This document shows positions 53,377-63,858 of a stretch of DNA of 64,000 nt, in pieces (the stretch's first letter is position 1; every line of letters starts with the position of its first letter). Source of the stretch: Sphingomonas anseongensis (lineage in GTDB: Bacteria; Pseudomonadota; Alphaproteobacteria; Sphingomonadales; Sphingomonadaceae). The stretch is taken from positions 1,116,001-1,180,000 of the forward strand of contig NZ_JAMGBC010000001.1 of the NCBI RefSeq assembly GCF_023516495.1, read 5' to 3'. Made by a program: the position numbers and the translations under genes. Below the pieces are notes generated by a model, which made no database searches, was not told where the DNA came from, and worked only from the letters and a program-made list of their open reading frames with translations.

Positions 53377-54504
53377 ATGCGCGCCGAAGCGCAAGCCAGT
53401 GTCGACCAGATCAACGCCTCGACGGCGCTCCTGCGCAGGTTCCTCGATTGGGACCGCGCGCACCGGCGCCTGGAGGAGCTGAACGCCAAGGTCGAGGACC
53501 CGAAGCTGTGGGACGACCCCAAGGCGGCTCAGGACGTGATGCGCGAACGGCGCCGGCTGGACGAAGCCATCGGAGCGACCACGGCGATCGAGCGCGAGCT
53601 GGCCGACACTCTGGAGTTGATGGAGCTAGCCGACAGCGAAGGCGACCAGGCTTTGGTCGACGATGCCGTGAAGAGCCTGGCCGACCTCGCCGATCGGGCG
53701 GAACGCGACAAGGTCGCGGCCCTCCTCGCCGGAGAGGCGGACGCCAACAACGCCTATGTCGAGGTCAACGCCGGGGCCGGCGGCACCGAGAGCCAGGACT
53801 GGGCCGAGATGCTGCAGCGCATGTACACTCGCTGGGCGGAGCGGCACGGGATGAAGGTCGAGCTCATCGACCACCATGCCGGCGAGCAGGCGGGCATCAA
53901 GTCGGCGACCATCCTAGTGAAGGGCGAGAACGCCTACGGCAACCTCAAGACGGAGAGCGGAGTCCACCGCCTCGTCCGGATCAGCCCCTACGACGCCAAT
54001 GCCCGCCGCCACACCAGCTTCTCCAGCGTCTGGGTCTATCCCGAGGTCGACGACGACATCGACATCGAGATCAACGAGTCCGAGCTGAGGATCGACACCT
54101 ATCGCGCGTCCGGCGCCGGCGGCCAGCACATCAACACGACCGACAGCGCGGTGCGCATCACGCACATCCCGACGAATATCGTCGTCCAGTGCCAAAACCA
54201 GCGCTCGCAGCACAAGAACCGCGCCGAGGCGATGAAGCAGCTCAAGGCTCGCCTGTATGAGGCGGAGCTGACTCGCCGCGAGGCAGAAGCCGACGCAAGC
54301 GCGGCCAACAAGACCGACATCGGCTGGGGCCACCAGATCCGGAGCTACGTCCTCCAGCCGTACCAGCTGGTGAAGGACCTTCGCACCGGCGTCACCTCGA
54401 CCAGCCCCGGCGACGTCCTAGACGGCGACCTCGACCGGTTCATGGCGGCGGCGCTGTCACAGCGGGTGACCGGTGAAAAGGTCGAGGTCGAAGACGTTGA
54501 ATAG
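53377..54504 (+). CDS. prfB: Peptide chain release factor 2
   Basis: 375 residues in one uninterrupted frame from ATG 53377; there is no in-frame UGA frameshift site as in E. coli. It ends translation at UGA/UAA. The GGQ motif is in [19 protein letters not shown] (near 247-265). The stop-recognition tripeptide reads SPY ([15 protein letters not shown]) where E. coli RF2 has SPF. N-terminal helices ([20 protein letters not shown]) are typical. The stop lies 32 bases inside the following methyltransferase frame. Confidence 0.95.
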   Translation: MRAEAQASVDQINASTALLRRFLDWDRAHRRLEELNAKVEDPKLWDDPKAAQDVMRERRRLDEAIGATTAIERELADTLELMELADSEGDQALVDDAVKSLADLADRAERDKVAALLAGEADANNAYVEVNAGAGGTESQDWAEMLQRMYTRWAERHGMKVELIDHHAGEQAGIKSATILVKGENAYGNLKTESGVHRLVRISPYDANARRHTSFSSVWVYPEVDDDIDIEINESELRIDTYRASGAGGQHINTTDSAVRITHIPTNIVVQCQNQRSQHKNRAEAMKQLKARLYEAELTRREAEADASAANKTDIGWGHQIRSYVLQPYQLVKDLRTGVTSTSPGDVLDGDLDRFMAAALSQRVTGEKVEVEDVE

Positions 54505-55192
54505 GCGCGCTGCCGCAGCGCTGCTCGCGGCCAGCGCTCTCCTCGCCTCCTGCCGCGCCGAGCCTCAGCACGACGAGTTCCCCAAGCCGCACCGCCCGGT
54601 CGCCTCGATCGTCGCCGATACCTTCTCGACCGAGGACGTCCGCGATCGGATGGGCGAGTTCGAGCGGGTGGTCGAGCTCGCCGGGGTCAAGCCCGGTATG
54701 TGGGTCGCCGACGTCGGCGCCGGCGAAGGCTATTATGCGGTCCGCCTGTCTCCGGTCGTCGGCCGCCGCGGCCGGGTGCTGGCCGAGGACATCGTGCCAC
54801 AGGTCCGCGACCGTCTCGCCCAGCGAGTCCAGCGCGAGAACCTCGACAATGTCGCGGTGTCGCTCGGCGACCCCGACGACCCCAAACTTCCCGCCCATTC
54901 GCTCGACCGCGTGTTCCTGATCCACATGTATCACGAGGTGGATTCGCCCTACGCCTTCCTCTGGCACGTCCGGGAGGCGCTTAAACCCGGCGGCCTGATC
55001 ATCGTCGTCGACGCCGACCGCCCGCCCCAGCGCCACGGCCTCGCCCCAACCCAGCTCCGGTGCGAGTTCGCCGCGCTCGGCCTCAAGCTTCGGGCCTTCC
55101 AGCCGGTCGACAACGGCGATGCCTACTTCGCGTCGTTCGAGCCGGTGGGCGAGAGGCCGGCGCCGGGCGAGATTAAGCCGTGTAAGGGCTAG
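54473..55192 (+). CDS. Exported or lipid-anchored class I methyltransferase-like protein
   Basis: 239 residues from GTG 54473, overlapping prfB (TTG 54497 is an alternative). The N-terminus has a basic stretch, a hydrophobic segment and LLASC, a plausible lipobox (Cys near 27). The rest is an AdoMet methyltransferase fold: [20 protein letters not shown] (about 76-95), [36 protein letters not shown] and [15 protein letters not shown] methyltransferase domain outside the cytoplasm would lack AdoMet, so either the signal is not used or the domain has another role. Confidence 0.7.
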   Translation: MKRSRSKTLNRRAAAALLAASALLASCRAEPQHDEFPKPHRPVASIVADTFSTEDVRDRMGEFERVVELAGVKPGMWVADVGAGEGYYAVRLSPVVGRRGRVLAEDIVPQVRDRLAQRVQRENLDNVAVSLGDPDDPKLPAHSLDRVFLIHMYHEVDSPYAFLWHVREALKPGGLIIVVDADRPPQRHGLAPTQLRCEFAALGLKLRAFQPVDNGDAYFASFEPVGERPAPGEIKPCKG

Positions 55193-55194
55193 CG

Positions 55195-57030
55195 CTACGC
55201 CGCCTCGAGCTTCCTCGACGCCTTCTTCCGCTCATGCGGGTCGAGGTAGCGCTTCCTGATCCGCACCGCCTTGGGCGTGACCTCGACCAGCTCGTCGTCC
55301 TGGATGTAGGCGATCGCCTGTTCCAGGCTCATCCGGCGCGGAGGGGTCAGGCGGATGCCTTCGTCCTTGGGGCCTGACGCGCGGAAGTTGGTCAGCTGCT
55401 TGGACTTCAGGGGATTGACCTCGAGGTCCTGCGGCTTGGCGTTCTCGCCGATGACCATGCCTTCGTAGAGCATCTCGCCGGCCGAAATGAACAGAACGCC
55501 CCGGTCCTCCAGAGCGCTCAGCGCATAGGCGACCGCGGGGCCCTGTTCCATCGAGATGAGGACCCCGTTCTGGCGGCCCTGGATCGGGCCCTTGTAGGGC
55601 GCATATTTCTCGAACAACCGGTTCATGATGCCGGTGCCCCGGGTGTCGGACAGGAACTCGCCGTGATAGCCGATCAGGCCGCGGCTGGGTGCGGAGAAGG
55701 TCAGGCGGGTCTTGCCGCCGCCCGACGGGCGCATGTCGGTCATCTCCGCCTTGCGGAGCGCCATCTTGTCGATGACGGTGCCGGAGAACTCGTCGTCGAC
55801 GTCGACGACCACCGTCTCGAACGGCTCCTCGCGGCCGCCGGATTCGCTGTCCGCGCCGTCGCGGAACAGGACGCGGGGGCGGCTGATGCTCAACTCAAAG
55901 CCTTCGCGGCGCAGGGTCTCGATAAGGACTCCGAGCTGGAGCTCGCCGCGGCCGGCGACCTCGAAGCTGTCGTTGTCGGCGGACATCGTCACCTTGATCG
56001 CGACATTGCCCTCGGCCTCGCGCTCGAGCCGTTCGCGGATGACCCGGCTCTGCACCTTGTCGCCGTCGCGGCCGGCGAACGGGCTGTCGTTGACTGAAAA
56101 GCTCATCGCCAGCGTCGGCGGGTCGATCGGGCGCGCGGGGAGCGGCTCGGTGACGACCGGCTCGGCGATGGTGTTGGAAACGGTCGCCTTGACCAGCCCG
56201 GCGATGGCGACGATCTCGCCCGCTTCGGCGCTGTCCACGGGGACTCGGTCGAGGCCGCGGAAGGCGAAGACCTTGGTCGCGCGGCCTTCCTCGACGACGT
56301 TGCCGTTCACGTCGATCGCCTTGATCGGCATGTTGACGTCCAGCCGACCGCCCTCGATCCGCCCGGTGAGGATGCGTCCGAGGAACGGGTCGCGGTCGAG
56401 CAAGGTGGTGCGCATCCTGAACTCACCCGAGGGGTCTGTCGTGGGCGCGGGGACGTGGCTGACGATGGTGTCGAACAGGGGCGTCAGGTCGCCCGAGCGG
56501 ACGTCGTCGGTGAGGCCCGCATAGCCGGCGCGGCCGCTTGCGTAGAGCGTCGGGAAGTCGAGCTGCTCGTCGCTTGCGTCGAGGTTGATGAAGAGCTCGA
56601 ACACTTCGTCGAGCACTTCGGCGGGGCGCGCGTCGGGGCGGTCGATCTTGTTGACGACGACGATTGGGCGGAGGCCGAGGGCGAGCGCCTTGCCGGTGAC
56701 AAACTTGGTCTGTGGCATCGGGCCTTCGGCAGCGTCGACGAGCAGGATGACCCCGTCGACCATGCTGAGGATCCGCTCGACCTCGGCGCCGAAATCGGCG
56801 TGGCCCGGAGTGTCGACGATGTTGATGTGGGTGCCGTGCCAGTCGACGCTGGTGCACTTGGCGAGGATGGTGATCCCTCGCTCTTTCTCCAGGTCGTTCG
56901 AATCCATCGCGCGCTCTTCCACGCGCTGGTTGTCGCGGAAGGTGCCGGACTGGCGGAACAGCTGGTCGACGAGCGTCGTCTTGCCATGATCGACGTGGGC
57001 GATGATCGCCACGTTGCGCAATTTCATCAT
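55195..57030 (-). CDS. typA: Ribosome-binding GTPase TypA/BipA
   Basis: About 611 residues from ATG 57030 (AGGAAA upstream). G1 [15 protein letters not shown] (11-25), G2 region RGITILAK, G3 DTPGHADF, G4 [10 protein letters not shown], followed by the EF-G-like domains and the BipA C-terminus ([19 protein letters not shown]). BipA aids late 50S assembly and growth under cold and other stresses. A perfect EcfG promoter lies 67 bases upstream with a 15-bp palindrome in the leader, so it is probably part of the general stress regulon here. Convergent with the methyltransferase gene, two bases apart. Confidence 0.95.
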   Translation of the reverse strand: MMKLRNVAIIAHVDHGKTTLVDQLFRQSGTFRDNQRVEERAMDSNDLEKERGITILAKCTSVDWHGTHINIVDTPGHADFGAEVERILSMVDGVILLVDAAEGPMPQTKFVTGKALALGLRPIVVVNKIDRPDARPAEVLDEVFELFINLDASDEQLDFPTLYASGRAGYAGLTDDVRSGDLTPLFDTIVSHVPAPTTDPSGEFRMRTTLLDRDPFLGRILTGRIEGGRLDVNMPIKAIDVNGNVVEEGRATKVFAFRGLDRVPVDSAEAGEIVAIAGLVKATVSNTIAEPVVTEPLPARPIDPPTLAMSFSVNDSPFAGRDGDKVQSRVIRERLEREAEGNVAIKVTMSADNDSFEVAGRGELQLGVLIETLRREGFELSISRPRVLFRDGADSESGGREEPFETVVVDVDDEFSGTVIDKMALRKAEMTDMRPSGGGKTRLTFSAPSRGLIGYHGEFLSDTRGTGIMNRLFEKYAPYKGPIQGRQNGVLISMEQGPAVAYALSALEDRGVLFISAGEMLYEGMVIGENAKPQDLEVNPLKSKQLTNFRASGPKDEGIRLTPPRRMSLEQAIAYIQDDELVEVTPKAVRIRKRYLDPHERKKASRKLEAA

Positions 57031-57096
57031 CTTTTCCTGAAAATCGAGCGGCGCGCGTAGCGGAATCGCGGCATTGTTGCAATGCAACATGGGACG

Positions 57097-57121
57097 AACG
57101 GTCCCGTTTGCAAGCCGTTCC
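57097..57121 (-). promoter_or_regulatory. EcfG promoter for typA
   Basis: Minus strand: GGAAC (57121-57117), 16 bases, CGTT (57100-57097). The -35 box starts at the last base of the MarR gene stop codon. The start site would be near 57090, giving a 60-base typA leader that opens with the palindrome TGTTGC-AAT-GCAACA (57075-57089). Confidence 0.85.
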
Positions 57122-57540
57122 TAGAGTCCGCGCTCCAGAATCTCGACCGCCCGCTCGACGGCGCGAAGCTCGCTGTGCGCAAGCCGCTCGAACTTGGTGC
57201 GGAGCATGCGGTTGGCCGACGGGTTCCGGCTTAGCTCGTCCAGGCCGGCGCTCGACAGGCGAAGCGCGAGGCGGCGGCGGTTGTCGGGATCGGCCTGGCG
57301 CTCGACGAGGCCGGCGCGAACAAGCGCCTCTACGGAGCGGCTGACTGCGGGAGCCCCGCGCGCAACCGCGGCTGCGACCTCGTTGAGCGTGGCCGGCTCC
57401 TTCTCCGCGATCGCCTGGAGAAGCTTGCGCCTGGCAGCCTCGGCGCGCTCGGCGGGACCGTCCTCCACCCATTTGTGAGCGACGTTGGTGAACCGCGTGG
57501 CGAGCGCCGCAGGCGTATGGGGCGAGCTGATTTGCTGCAT
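57121..57540 (-). CDS. MarR-family transcriptional regulator
   Basis: 139 residues from ATG 57540. Winged helix: EPATLNEVAAAVARGAPAVS (about 59-78) is the helix-turn-helix, RSVEALVRAGLVERQADPDN the recognition helix and wing start, with the Asp-x-Arg wing tip RRRLALRLSSAG. N- and C-terminal helices for dimerisation flank it. It is divergent from an MFS transporter, the usual layout for a local repressor of an efflux gene. The typA EcfG promoter overlaps its stop codon. Confidence 0.85.
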   Translation of the reverse strand: MQQISSPHTPAALATRFTNVAHKWVEDGPAERAEAARRKLLQAIAEKEPATLNEVAAAVARGAPAVSRSVEALVRAGLVERQADPDNRRRLALRLSSAGLDELSRNPSANRMLRTKFERLAHSELRAVERAVEILERGL

Positions 57541-57627
57541 GACAACAGTTTGAACAGCAATAAGGTTGTTCCTGTCAAGCGCCGCTTCAACCTTGCGGAT
57601 CGGGAGATGTGTCCGCAATGGCGGGCA

Positions 57628-58812
57628 ATGGCCGGCCAACGCCCTCCGCTACCGCGCACCGTCTGGGTGCTTGGCTTCGTCAGCCTGCTGATGGACCTGA
57701 GCAGCGAAATCTATCACGCGCTTCTGCCGGTCTTCATCACATCGGTCCTCGGCCTTCCGGTGCTTGCTCTCGGGGCGATCGACGGGGTGGCCGAGGCCAC
57801 GGCGTCATTCGCCAAGCTCGCATCCGGGCGGCTTTCCGACCGAAGCCGGAGGCGGAAGCCGTGGGTCCTGCTGGGCTATGGAATGGCGGCGCTCTCCAAG
57901 CCTCTGTTCCCGCTCGCAACAGGCGCGGTGACGGTGATGGCGGCGCGGTTCATGGATCGGATCGGCAAGGGCATTCGCGGCTCTCCGCGCGACGCGATGA
58001 TCGCCGACGAGACTCCGCCGGAGATCCGCGGCCGGGCCTTCGGTCTCCGGCAGGCGCTCGACACCGTCGGCGCATTGATCGCTCCCATCATCGCGATGGC
58101 GCTCATGTATGCGTTCGCAGGCGCCGTCCGCACGGTCTTCTGGATCGCGATCATTCCCGCCGCCTTGTCTGCCCTCCTGATCGTCTTCGCGTTGAAGGAG
58201 ACGAGCGGCGCGACCGTGACAGACAAGAAGCAGCCGCTGCTTCGCGGCTTTCGCGAGCTCAACGTCGAAACCCGCCGAATCCTGGGCGTCGGCTTTTTGT
58301 TCATGCTCGCGCGCTTTTCGGAGAGTTTCCTGATCCTTCGCGGAATGGACCTCGGTCTGTCGCCGGCGCTGTCGCCGCTCGCGCTGGTGCTGTTCAACGT
58401 GGGCTTTGTCGCCCTCGCTTATCCGGCCGGAGCGCTCAGCGATCGAATCCCACCGCGCTCGATCCTCATGGCGGGGATCGCTGTCCTGATCGCGGGTGAC
58501 CTCATCCTGTCACAGGATTGGGGCCTCGCAGGTCTCACCATCGGAGTGCTGCTCTGGGGCGCGCACATGGCGATGACGCAGGGGATCTTCGCCCGGATGA
58601 TCGCCGACAGCGCGCCCGATCACCTGCGCGCCACGAGCTTCGGCGCCTACTATTTCGTTACGGGTGTCGCGGGACTGCTTGCAAGCCTTGCTGCGGGCGC
58701 GCTGTGGGACCGCGAAGGCGCTGGCGCGGTGTTCGTGACAGCAGCAGGAGTGGCCGCGGTCGCCTGGGCGATGCTTGCGCTGCTCCCGCAGGAGCCACGC
58801 CCTAGCGCGTAA
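57628..58812 (+). CDS. MFS transporter, probable drug or small-molecule efflux
   Basis: 394 residues from ATG 57628 (ATG 57607 is possible). Twelve helices; [20 protein letters not shown] in helix 1, [20 protein letters not shown] in loop 2-3, and the subfamily motif [20 protein letters not shown] between helices 4 and 5. Divergent from the MarR gene. Substrate unknown. The 3' end overlaps the convergent fatty acid gene by 11 bases. Confidence 0.83.
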   Translation: MAGQRPPLPRTVWVLGFVSLLMDLSSEIYHALLPVFITSVLGLPVLALGAIDGVAEATASFAKLASGRLSDRSRRRKPWVLLGYGMAALSKPLFPLATGAVTVMAARFMDRIGKGIRGSPRDAMIADETPPEIRGRAFGLRQALDTVGALIAPIIAMALMYAFAGAVRTVFWIAIIPAALSALLIVFALKETSGATVTDKKQPLLRGFRELNVETRRILGVGFLFMLARFSESFLILRGMDLGLSPALSPLALVLFNVGFVALAYPAGALSDRIPPRSILMAGIAVLIAGDLILSQDWGLAGLTIGVLLWGAHMAMTQGIFARMIADSAPDHLRATSFGAYYFVTGVAGLLASLAAGALWDREGAGAVFVTAAGVAAVAWAMLALLPQEPRPSA

Positions 58813-60859
58813 ACTTCTCGCCCTTTTGCGCTTTGTCCAGCAGCAGCCTGGAGAAGCTGAAGTCAGGCTTCATCCGCGCTTCCTGCTGCTTGAGGCCCGC
58901 GACGATCTTCGTCAGTCCTTCGATATTGTCAGCCCAGAACATCGGCCCGCCTTTGTACACCGGCCAGCCGTAGCCATAGACCCACACCACATCGACGTCC
59001 GAGGCGCGCTGGGCCATTCCCTCCTCGAGGATCTTCGCGCCTTCGTTGACCATCGGATAAATGGTTCGCTCGACGATCTCCTGGTCCGAGATCGTCCGCC
59101 GCTCGACGCCCCTCTCGGCGGCGAACTTCTCGATGATGTCCTGCACGACCGGCGAGGGGCTGGGGCGGCGCTTGTCGTCATAATCGTAGAAGCCAGCGCC
59201 TTTCTTCTGGCCCCAGCGCTCGATTGCGCAGAGCGCGTCGCGAAGGCTCTCGATGCGGTTGGGGTCGCGGTGCCAACCGATATCCACGCCCGCGAGATCC
59301 GCCATCTGGAACGGGCCCATCGGCATTCCGAAGTCGACATGGACTTTGTCGACCTGGGCCGGCGTTGCGCCTTCCAGAAGCAGCTTCATCGCCTCGACCT
59401 GCCGGGGCATCAGCATCCGGTTGCCGATGAAGCCGTGGCAGACTCCGGCGACGACCGGCACTTTGCGGATTTTCTTGCCGAGCTGCATCGCGGTCAGGAG
59501 CACGTCGGGCGCAGTCTTTTCGCCGCGAACGACCTCGAGAAGCTTCATCACGTTCGCCGGCGAGAAGAAGTGCATGCCCAGGACGTCCTGAGGCCGCGAC
59601 GTCGATGCCGCGATCTCGTTGACGTTCAGGTAGCTGGTGTTCGACGCCAGGATCGCGCCGGGCTTGGCGATCTTATCCAGGCGGCCGAAGACCTCCTTCT
59701 TCACGTCCATATTCTCGTAGACCGCCTCGATCACGAGGTCGCAGTCGGCAAGCGCGTCGAAATCGAGCGTCGGCGATAGCAGCCCCATCGCCTTCTCAAC
59801 CTGCTCGCCTGTGAAGCGGCCCTTTGCCGCGCTAGCCTCGTAATTCTTGCGGATCACTCCGGTGCCCCGGTCGAGCGCCTCCTGCCCCATCTCGACGATC
59901 GTCACGGGGATTCCGGCCGACAGGAAGTTCATCGAAATTCCACCGCCCATGGTGCCGGCGCCGATCACGCCCACCTTGCGGATGTCGCGCGGCTTGGTGT
60001 CCTCCGGAATGTCGTCGATCTTCGCGGCCTTGCGCTCGGCGAAAAAGAAATATTGCTGCGCCTTGGCTTGGGTGCCGCCCATCAGCTCCATGAACAGCTT
60101 GCGCTCTTCGGTCACGCCTTCGGAATAGGGCTTCTGGGTCGCGACCTGGACCGCCCGGATATTGGCCTCGGGGGCGTCGAAGTTCCTGAACTTGCGCGCG
60201 TTCGCTTTTCGGAATTCGTCGAACACCGCGGGATCGACCCCGTCGACACGGTCCTGCCGCTCGGACGATTTGGGCAGCGGCCGGATGTCGCGAACCTCCT
60301 CGGCGAAAGCCACCGCGTGCGGAAGAAGGTCACCTTCGACCAGCCGGTCAACCAGACCTGCCTCGCTCGCCTCCTTGGCGCCGATCGGGGTGCCGGTCGC
60401 ACACATTTGCAGCGCCTTTTCGACTCCGGCCACACGCGGAAGCCGCTGGGTCCCGCCTGCGCCGGGAAGCAGGCCGAGCTTCACCTCGGGCGTACCCAGC
60501 TTCGCCGTCGGCACAGCGACCCGATAATGGCAACCGAGCGCGACCTCGAGCCCGCCGCCAAGCGCGGTGCCGTGGATCGCTGCGACAACCGGCTTGGTGC
60601 AATCCTCGATCCGGTCGACGACCTGCGGAAGCCACGGCATGATCGGCGGCTTGCCGAATTCGGTGATGTCGGCTCCGGCGAAGAAGGTCTGTCCCTCGCA
60701 GGCGATCACCACCGCCTTCACGCCCTCGTCCGCCTCGGCTTGCTCGATAGCCTCGACGAGCCCCTGGCGGACTGCTGCCGAAAGCGCGTTCACCGGCGGA
60801 TTGTTCGATTCGATGATGAGCACGTCGCCGTGGCGCCTGGTCGAGATGGGGTTGGTCAC
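58802..60859 (-). CDS. FadB-like enoyl-CoA hydratase / 3-hydroxyacyl-CoA dehydrogenase
   Basis: 685 residues from GTG 60859. N-terminal crotonase domain (about 10-190: [16 protein letters not shown] oxyanion loop, [18 protein letters not shown] with the catalytic Glu pair), then the NAD-binding dehydrogenase (about 295-475: [48 protein letters not shown] with the catalytic His) and two C-terminal helical domains. It carries out steps two and three of beta-oxidation in the cytoplasm. It is the last gene of a four-gene operon and 15 bases after the SDR gene. Confidence 0.92.
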   Translation of the reverse strand: MTNPISTRRHGDVLIIESNNPPVNALSAAVRQGLVEAIEQAEADEGVKAVVIACEGQTFFAGADITEFGKPPIMPWLPQVVDRIEDCTKPVVAAIHGTALGGGLEVALGCHYRVAVPTAKLGTPEVKLGLLPGAGGTQRLPRVAGVEKALQMCATGTPIGAKEASEAGLVDRLVEGDLLPHAVAFAEEVRDIRPLPKSSERQDRVDGVDPAVFDEFRKANARKFRNFDAPEANIRAVQVATQKPYSEGVTEERKLFMELMGGTQAKAQQYFFFAERKAAKIDDIPEDTKPRDIRKVGVIGAGTMGGGISMNFLSAGIPVTIVEMGQEALDRGTGVIRKNYEASAAKGRFTGEQVEKAMGLLSPTLDFDALADCDLVIEAVYENMDVKKEVFGRLDKIAKPGAILASNTSYLNVNEIAASTSRPQDVLGMHFFSPANVMKLLEVVRGEKTAPDVLLTAMQLGKKIRKVPVVAGVCHGFIGNRMLMPRQVEAMKLLLEGATPAQVDKVHVDFGMPMGPFQMADLAGVDIGWHRDPNRIESLRDALCAIERWGQKKGAGFYDYDDKRRPSPSPVVQDIIEKFAAERGVERRTISDQEIVERTIYPMVNEGAKILEEGMAQRASDVDVVWVYGYGWPVYKGGPMFWADNIEGLTKIVAGLKQQEARMKPDFSFSRLLLDKAQKGEKFTR

Positions 60860-60874
60860 TAGGTCCTCCGGTAG

Positions 60875-61633
60875 TCAGGCCGAGGTGCGGCCATAGTCCT
60901 GGATCGAGAACGGATGCGAGGCCGAAAGGCCCCCGTCGACGGCAATCGCCTGGCCGTTGACGTAGCTTGCGGCGTCGGACGCAAGGAACAGAGCGACCGA
61001 GGCGATCTCCCCAGGTTCGCCGCCGCGCTTCATCGGGTTCAATCTGCCGATCCGTTCCTCGCGGCCCGTCGAACGTGCCCACTCGTACAAGGGCGCGGTC
61101 ATGCCGGTCTCTATCAGTCCGGGGCAGATGGCATTCACGCGCACGTTGGTGCCTGCAAGTTGCGTCGCTGCCACTTTCACCAGGCTGATGACGCCGGCCT
61201 TGGACGCGGAATAAGCCGCGCCCCCCGCGCCCGCTCGAAGCCCCGCGACCGAGGCCGTGCAGATGATCGAGCCGCCGCCCCTCTCCTTCATGTGAGGCGC
61301 AGCATATTTGATCAGAAGGAAAGGGCCGACGAGGTTGACCCGAAGAATCTCCTGCCAGTCGGTGCTGCTCTGCTCGAAAATACCCGCCATGCCGCCCGAA
61401 ATCCCGGCATTGGCGAAGACGATGTCGATCCCGCCTAAGTCCGCGACGGTCCGCTCGACGAAAGCCTCAACCTCTTCTTCCGATCCTGCGTCGAGCTGGG
61501 TGATCCCTTCGCCCAAGGTTCGATCTGCAGCGACGACCGTCGCGCCCTCGGCCCTGAACAGCTCGGCTGCAGCCATCCCGATCCCGGAGGCGCCGCCAGT
61601 GACGATCGCAACCTTGTGATCGAGCATGCCCAT
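60875..61633 (-). CDS. Short-chain dehydrogenase/reductase
   Basis: 252 residues. Rossmann start [20 protein letters not shown] (8-27), FANAGISGG, catalytic Ser in [11 protein letters not shown] and the YxxxK pair in [13 protein letters not shown], ending in [13 protein letters not shown]. All catalytic residues are present. It overlaps the acyl-CoA dehydrogenase stop by one base. It probably oxidises or reduces a hydroxyacyl intermediate in the same pathway. Confidence 0.9.
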   Translation of the reverse strand: MGMLDHKVAIVTGGASGIGMAAAELFRAEGATVVAADRTLGEGITQLDAGSEEEVEAFVERTVADLGGIDIVFANAGISGGMAGIFEQSSTDWQEILRVNLVGPFLLIKYAAPHMKERGGGSIICTASVAGLRAGAGGAAYSASKAGVISLVKVAATQLAGTNVRVNAICPGLIETGMTAPLYEWARSTGREERIGRLNPMKRGGEPGEIASVALFLASDAASYVNGQAIAVDGGLSASHPFSIQDYGRTSA

Positions 61634-62883
61634 CAGTTGCTATCCCGAGGCCGGTGCTTTTCGAGCTCGATCCTGGCGATGCTCCGATTATGCACTTCGT
61701 CCGGGCCGTCGGCGAGGCGAAGTGTGCGGATATGCGCCCAGCTCATTGCCAGCGGAGTGTCCTGGCTGACCCCCGCGCCGCCAAATGCCTGGACCGCATC
61801 GTCGATCACCTTGAGGGCCATCTGCGGAGCTTTGACCTTGATCATCGCGATCTCGGCCTTGGCGGCCTTGTTTCCGGCGCGGTCCATCATGTCGGCCGCT
61901 TTGAGGCAGAGCAGCCTGGTCGCCTCGATCTCGATGCGCGCTTCGGCGATCCTTTGCTCCCAGATGCTGTGCTCGGAGAGGCGCTTTCCGAAGGCGATCC
62001 GGCTTTGGAGCCGCTCGCACATCAGCTGCAGCGCCTCTTCCGCTACGCCGATGGTCCGCATGCAATGGTGGATCCGGCCCGGGCCCAAGCGGCCCTGGGC
62101 GATCTCGAAGCCGCGGCCTTCGCCGAGTAGCAGGTTCGACGCGGGAACGCGCACGTCCTCCAGCGCGATCTCCATGTGCCCATGTGGCGCATCGTCGTAT
62201 CCGTAGACGGTGAGCGCCCGCTCCACCCGCAGCCCTTGCGCGTCCATCGGCACCAGGATCATCGATTGCTGCTTGTGCGGCGGAGCGCCGGGGTCGGTCT
62301 TGCCCATCAGGATCGTGAGCTTGCAGCGCGGGTCGCCGGCGCCCGACGACCACCATTTGCGGCCGTTGATGACATAATCGTCGCCGTCGCGCGCGATCGA
62401 GCATTCGATGTTGGTCGCGTCCGACGAAGCTACGCCCGGCTCCGTCATGAGGAATGCGGAACGGATTTCGCCGCGCATAAGCGGCGCCAGCCACTGATCC
62501 TTCTGCTCGCGCGTCCCGTAGCGGTGGAGGACCTCCATGTTGCCGGTGTCGGGCGCCGAACAGTTGAAGACTTCGCTGGCCCAGGGGATCCGCCCCATCT
62601 CCTCGGCGCACAACGCATATTCGAGGTTGGTCAGCTGCTCGCCTTCGAAGGCGAAGCTGTCGTCGACCTGAGGCACTGCCGGAGCCGGCGGCATGAACAG
62701 GTTCCACAAGTCCGCCTCGCGAGCCTTGGGCTTCAGCTCCTCGATGATTGGCAGGGGTTGCCAGCGGTCGCCGGCCGCGTGCTGGTCGCGGCAGTCCCCC
62801 AGCCGCGGCCGGATCTGATCCTCCACGAACGCGCGAACCCGGTCGCGAAAGTGCGCCTGCCGCTGGGTGAGCTCGAAGTCCAC
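61633..62883 (-). CDS. Acyl-CoA dehydrogenase (ACAD10/11-like)
   Basis: 416 residues from GTG 62883. FAD-dependent first step of beta-oxidation. Landmarks: [20 protein letters not shown] (flavin-binding strand), [54 protein letters not shown] and the end [18 protein letters not shown], a motif of the ACAD10/11-type branch. Coupled to the SDR gene by TGATG and 41 bases after the thioesterase gene. Confidence 0.9.
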   Translation of the reverse strand: MDFELTQRQAHFRDRVRAFVEDQIRPRLGDCRDQHAAGDRWQPLPIIEELKPKAREADLWNLFMPPAPAVPQVDDSFAFEGEQLTNLEYALCAEEMGRIPWASEVFNCSAPDTGNMEVLHRYGTREQKDQWLAPLMRGEIRSAFLMTEPGVASSDATNIECSIARDGDDYVINGRKWWSSGAGDPRCKLTILMGKTDPGAPPHKQQSMILVPMDAQGLRVERALTVYGYDDAPHGHMEIALEDVRVPASNLLLGEGRGFEIAQGRLGPGRIHHCMRTIGVAEEALQLMCERLQSRIAFGKRLSEHSIWEQRIAEARIEIEATRLLCLKAADMMDRAGNKAAKAEIAMIKVKAPQMALKVIDDAVQAFGGAGVSQDTPLAMSWAHIRTLRLADGPDEVHNRSIARIELEKHRPRDSN

Positions 62884-62924
62884 GGCGCCAAGCGCTGCCA
62901 GAATATAGGCGGCCGCGCCAGTGG

Positions 62925-63314
62925 TCAGACGGTAGTGGGACGCTCCAGAAGGAAGTTCAGCCTTGCGCTCGCGATAGGCTGGTCGCGATGCTCCTGCCAG
63001 GCGAATGCCTCGACGTTGGCAATCGTCGCGCCAAGACGCTCGATGACGGCGGTTGCATAGGTTTCGCGCTCGACCCCGGGACGCATGTAATCGACGGTCA
63101 CGGTGACCGGCTTCATCGCGACCGAGTCGTCGTCGAGCGCGCGCGAAAGCCCGGTGAACGCCGCAAATTCCAGGAGTCCCGCAATCGCTCCGCCATGAAG
63201 GAAGCCGGGCCTTCCGACCACGTCTTCGCCATAGGGCATCACGACGAGGGGTGCGCCCGCCTCAGTCTCGAAACGGAGGCGGAGCAGCCGGGCATAGGGC
63301 GGAAGATCTCTCAC
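62925..63314 (-). CDS. Hotdog-fold thioesterase (PaaI-like)
   Basis: 129 residues from GTG 63314. Hotdog fold: [20 protein letters not shown] (about 35-54) is the long helix with the HGG motif of PaaI-like thioesterases, and [20 protein letters not shown] gives the following strands. It would release free acids from acyl-CoA thioesters. First gene of the beta-oxidation operon. Confidence 0.85.
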   Translation of the reverse strand: MRDLPPYARLLRLRFETEAGAPLVVMPYGEDVVGRPGFLHGGAIAGLLEFAAFTGLSRALDDDSVAMKPVTVTVDYMRPGVERETYATAVIERLGATIANVEAFAWQEHRDQPIASARLNFLLERPTTV

Positions 63315-63358
63315 CCGTCGCTTCTAGACGAGCCGTCGCGGCTAGCAACGGCGAGCGG

Positions 63359-63511
63359 TCAATCGCCCTTGGACTTGTACCCGGAAAGGGCGCCCAGGAC
63401 GAAGCAGGTAAACAAGGCGAGCCGCACCTTTCCTTCGGGGTCGTGCCAACCGAAATAGGTCCCACCCCAGCCGAAAACCGCGACGAAGATGGCAAGAGCG
63501 AGCCAGACCAT
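63359..63511 (-). CDS. 50-residue membrane protein
   Basis: Starts at ATG 63511 after GGGGAGATTGGG. Two hydrophobic helices (about 2-21, MVWLALAIFVAVFGWGGTYF, and about 31-45, LALFTCFVLGALSGY) with a short charged loop and a Lys-Ser-Lys-Gly-Asp end. I do not recognise it. It is on the same strand as the thioesterase operon, 44 bases upstream. A longer open frame extends upstream but lacks a ribosome binding site. Confidence 0.65.
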   Translation of the reverse strand: MVWLALAIFVAVFGWGGTYFGWHDPEGKVRLALFTCFVLGALSGYKSKGD

Positions 63512-63622
63512 CCCAATCTCCCCAATAAGCCGGTTACAGGCCGGCACGCTCTCAACATGCGCGCTTCTGGTAAACAGAGGGTAAAGCTTGCCGCCGACGA
63601 GCTTCGCAGCCATAGGGCCGCC

Positions 63623-63856
63623 ATGAAAGCGCGCGTTTTCATTACCCTCAAGCCCGGCGTCCTCGATCCCCAGGGGAAGGCCATCCACCATGCTCTCGAA
63701 GGGCTCGGCTTTTCGGGCGTCAACGACGTCCGCGCGGGCAAGCTGATCGAGCTCGATGTTGAAGATTCAACCAGCGACTCGGACATCGAGGCGATGTGCC
63801 GTAAATTGCTGGCCAACACGGTTATCGAGAATTTCAGGGTCGAGCGAGGGGGCTGA
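63623..63856 (+). CDS. purS: Phosphoribosylformylglycinamidine synthase subunit PurS
   Basis: 77 residues from ATG 63623. PurS links PurL and PurQ in the three-part FGAM synthase of purine synthesis. The fold signature is complete: [20 protein letters not shown] (2-21), [18 protein letters not shown] and [16 protein letters not shown]. Two bases separate its stop from purQ. No purine riboswitch is visible in the short leader. Confidence 0.95.
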   Translation: MKARVFITLKPGVLDPQGKAIHHALEGLGFSGVNDVRAGKLIELDVEDSTSDSDIEAMCRKLLANTVIENFRVERGG

Positions 63857-63858
63857 AC

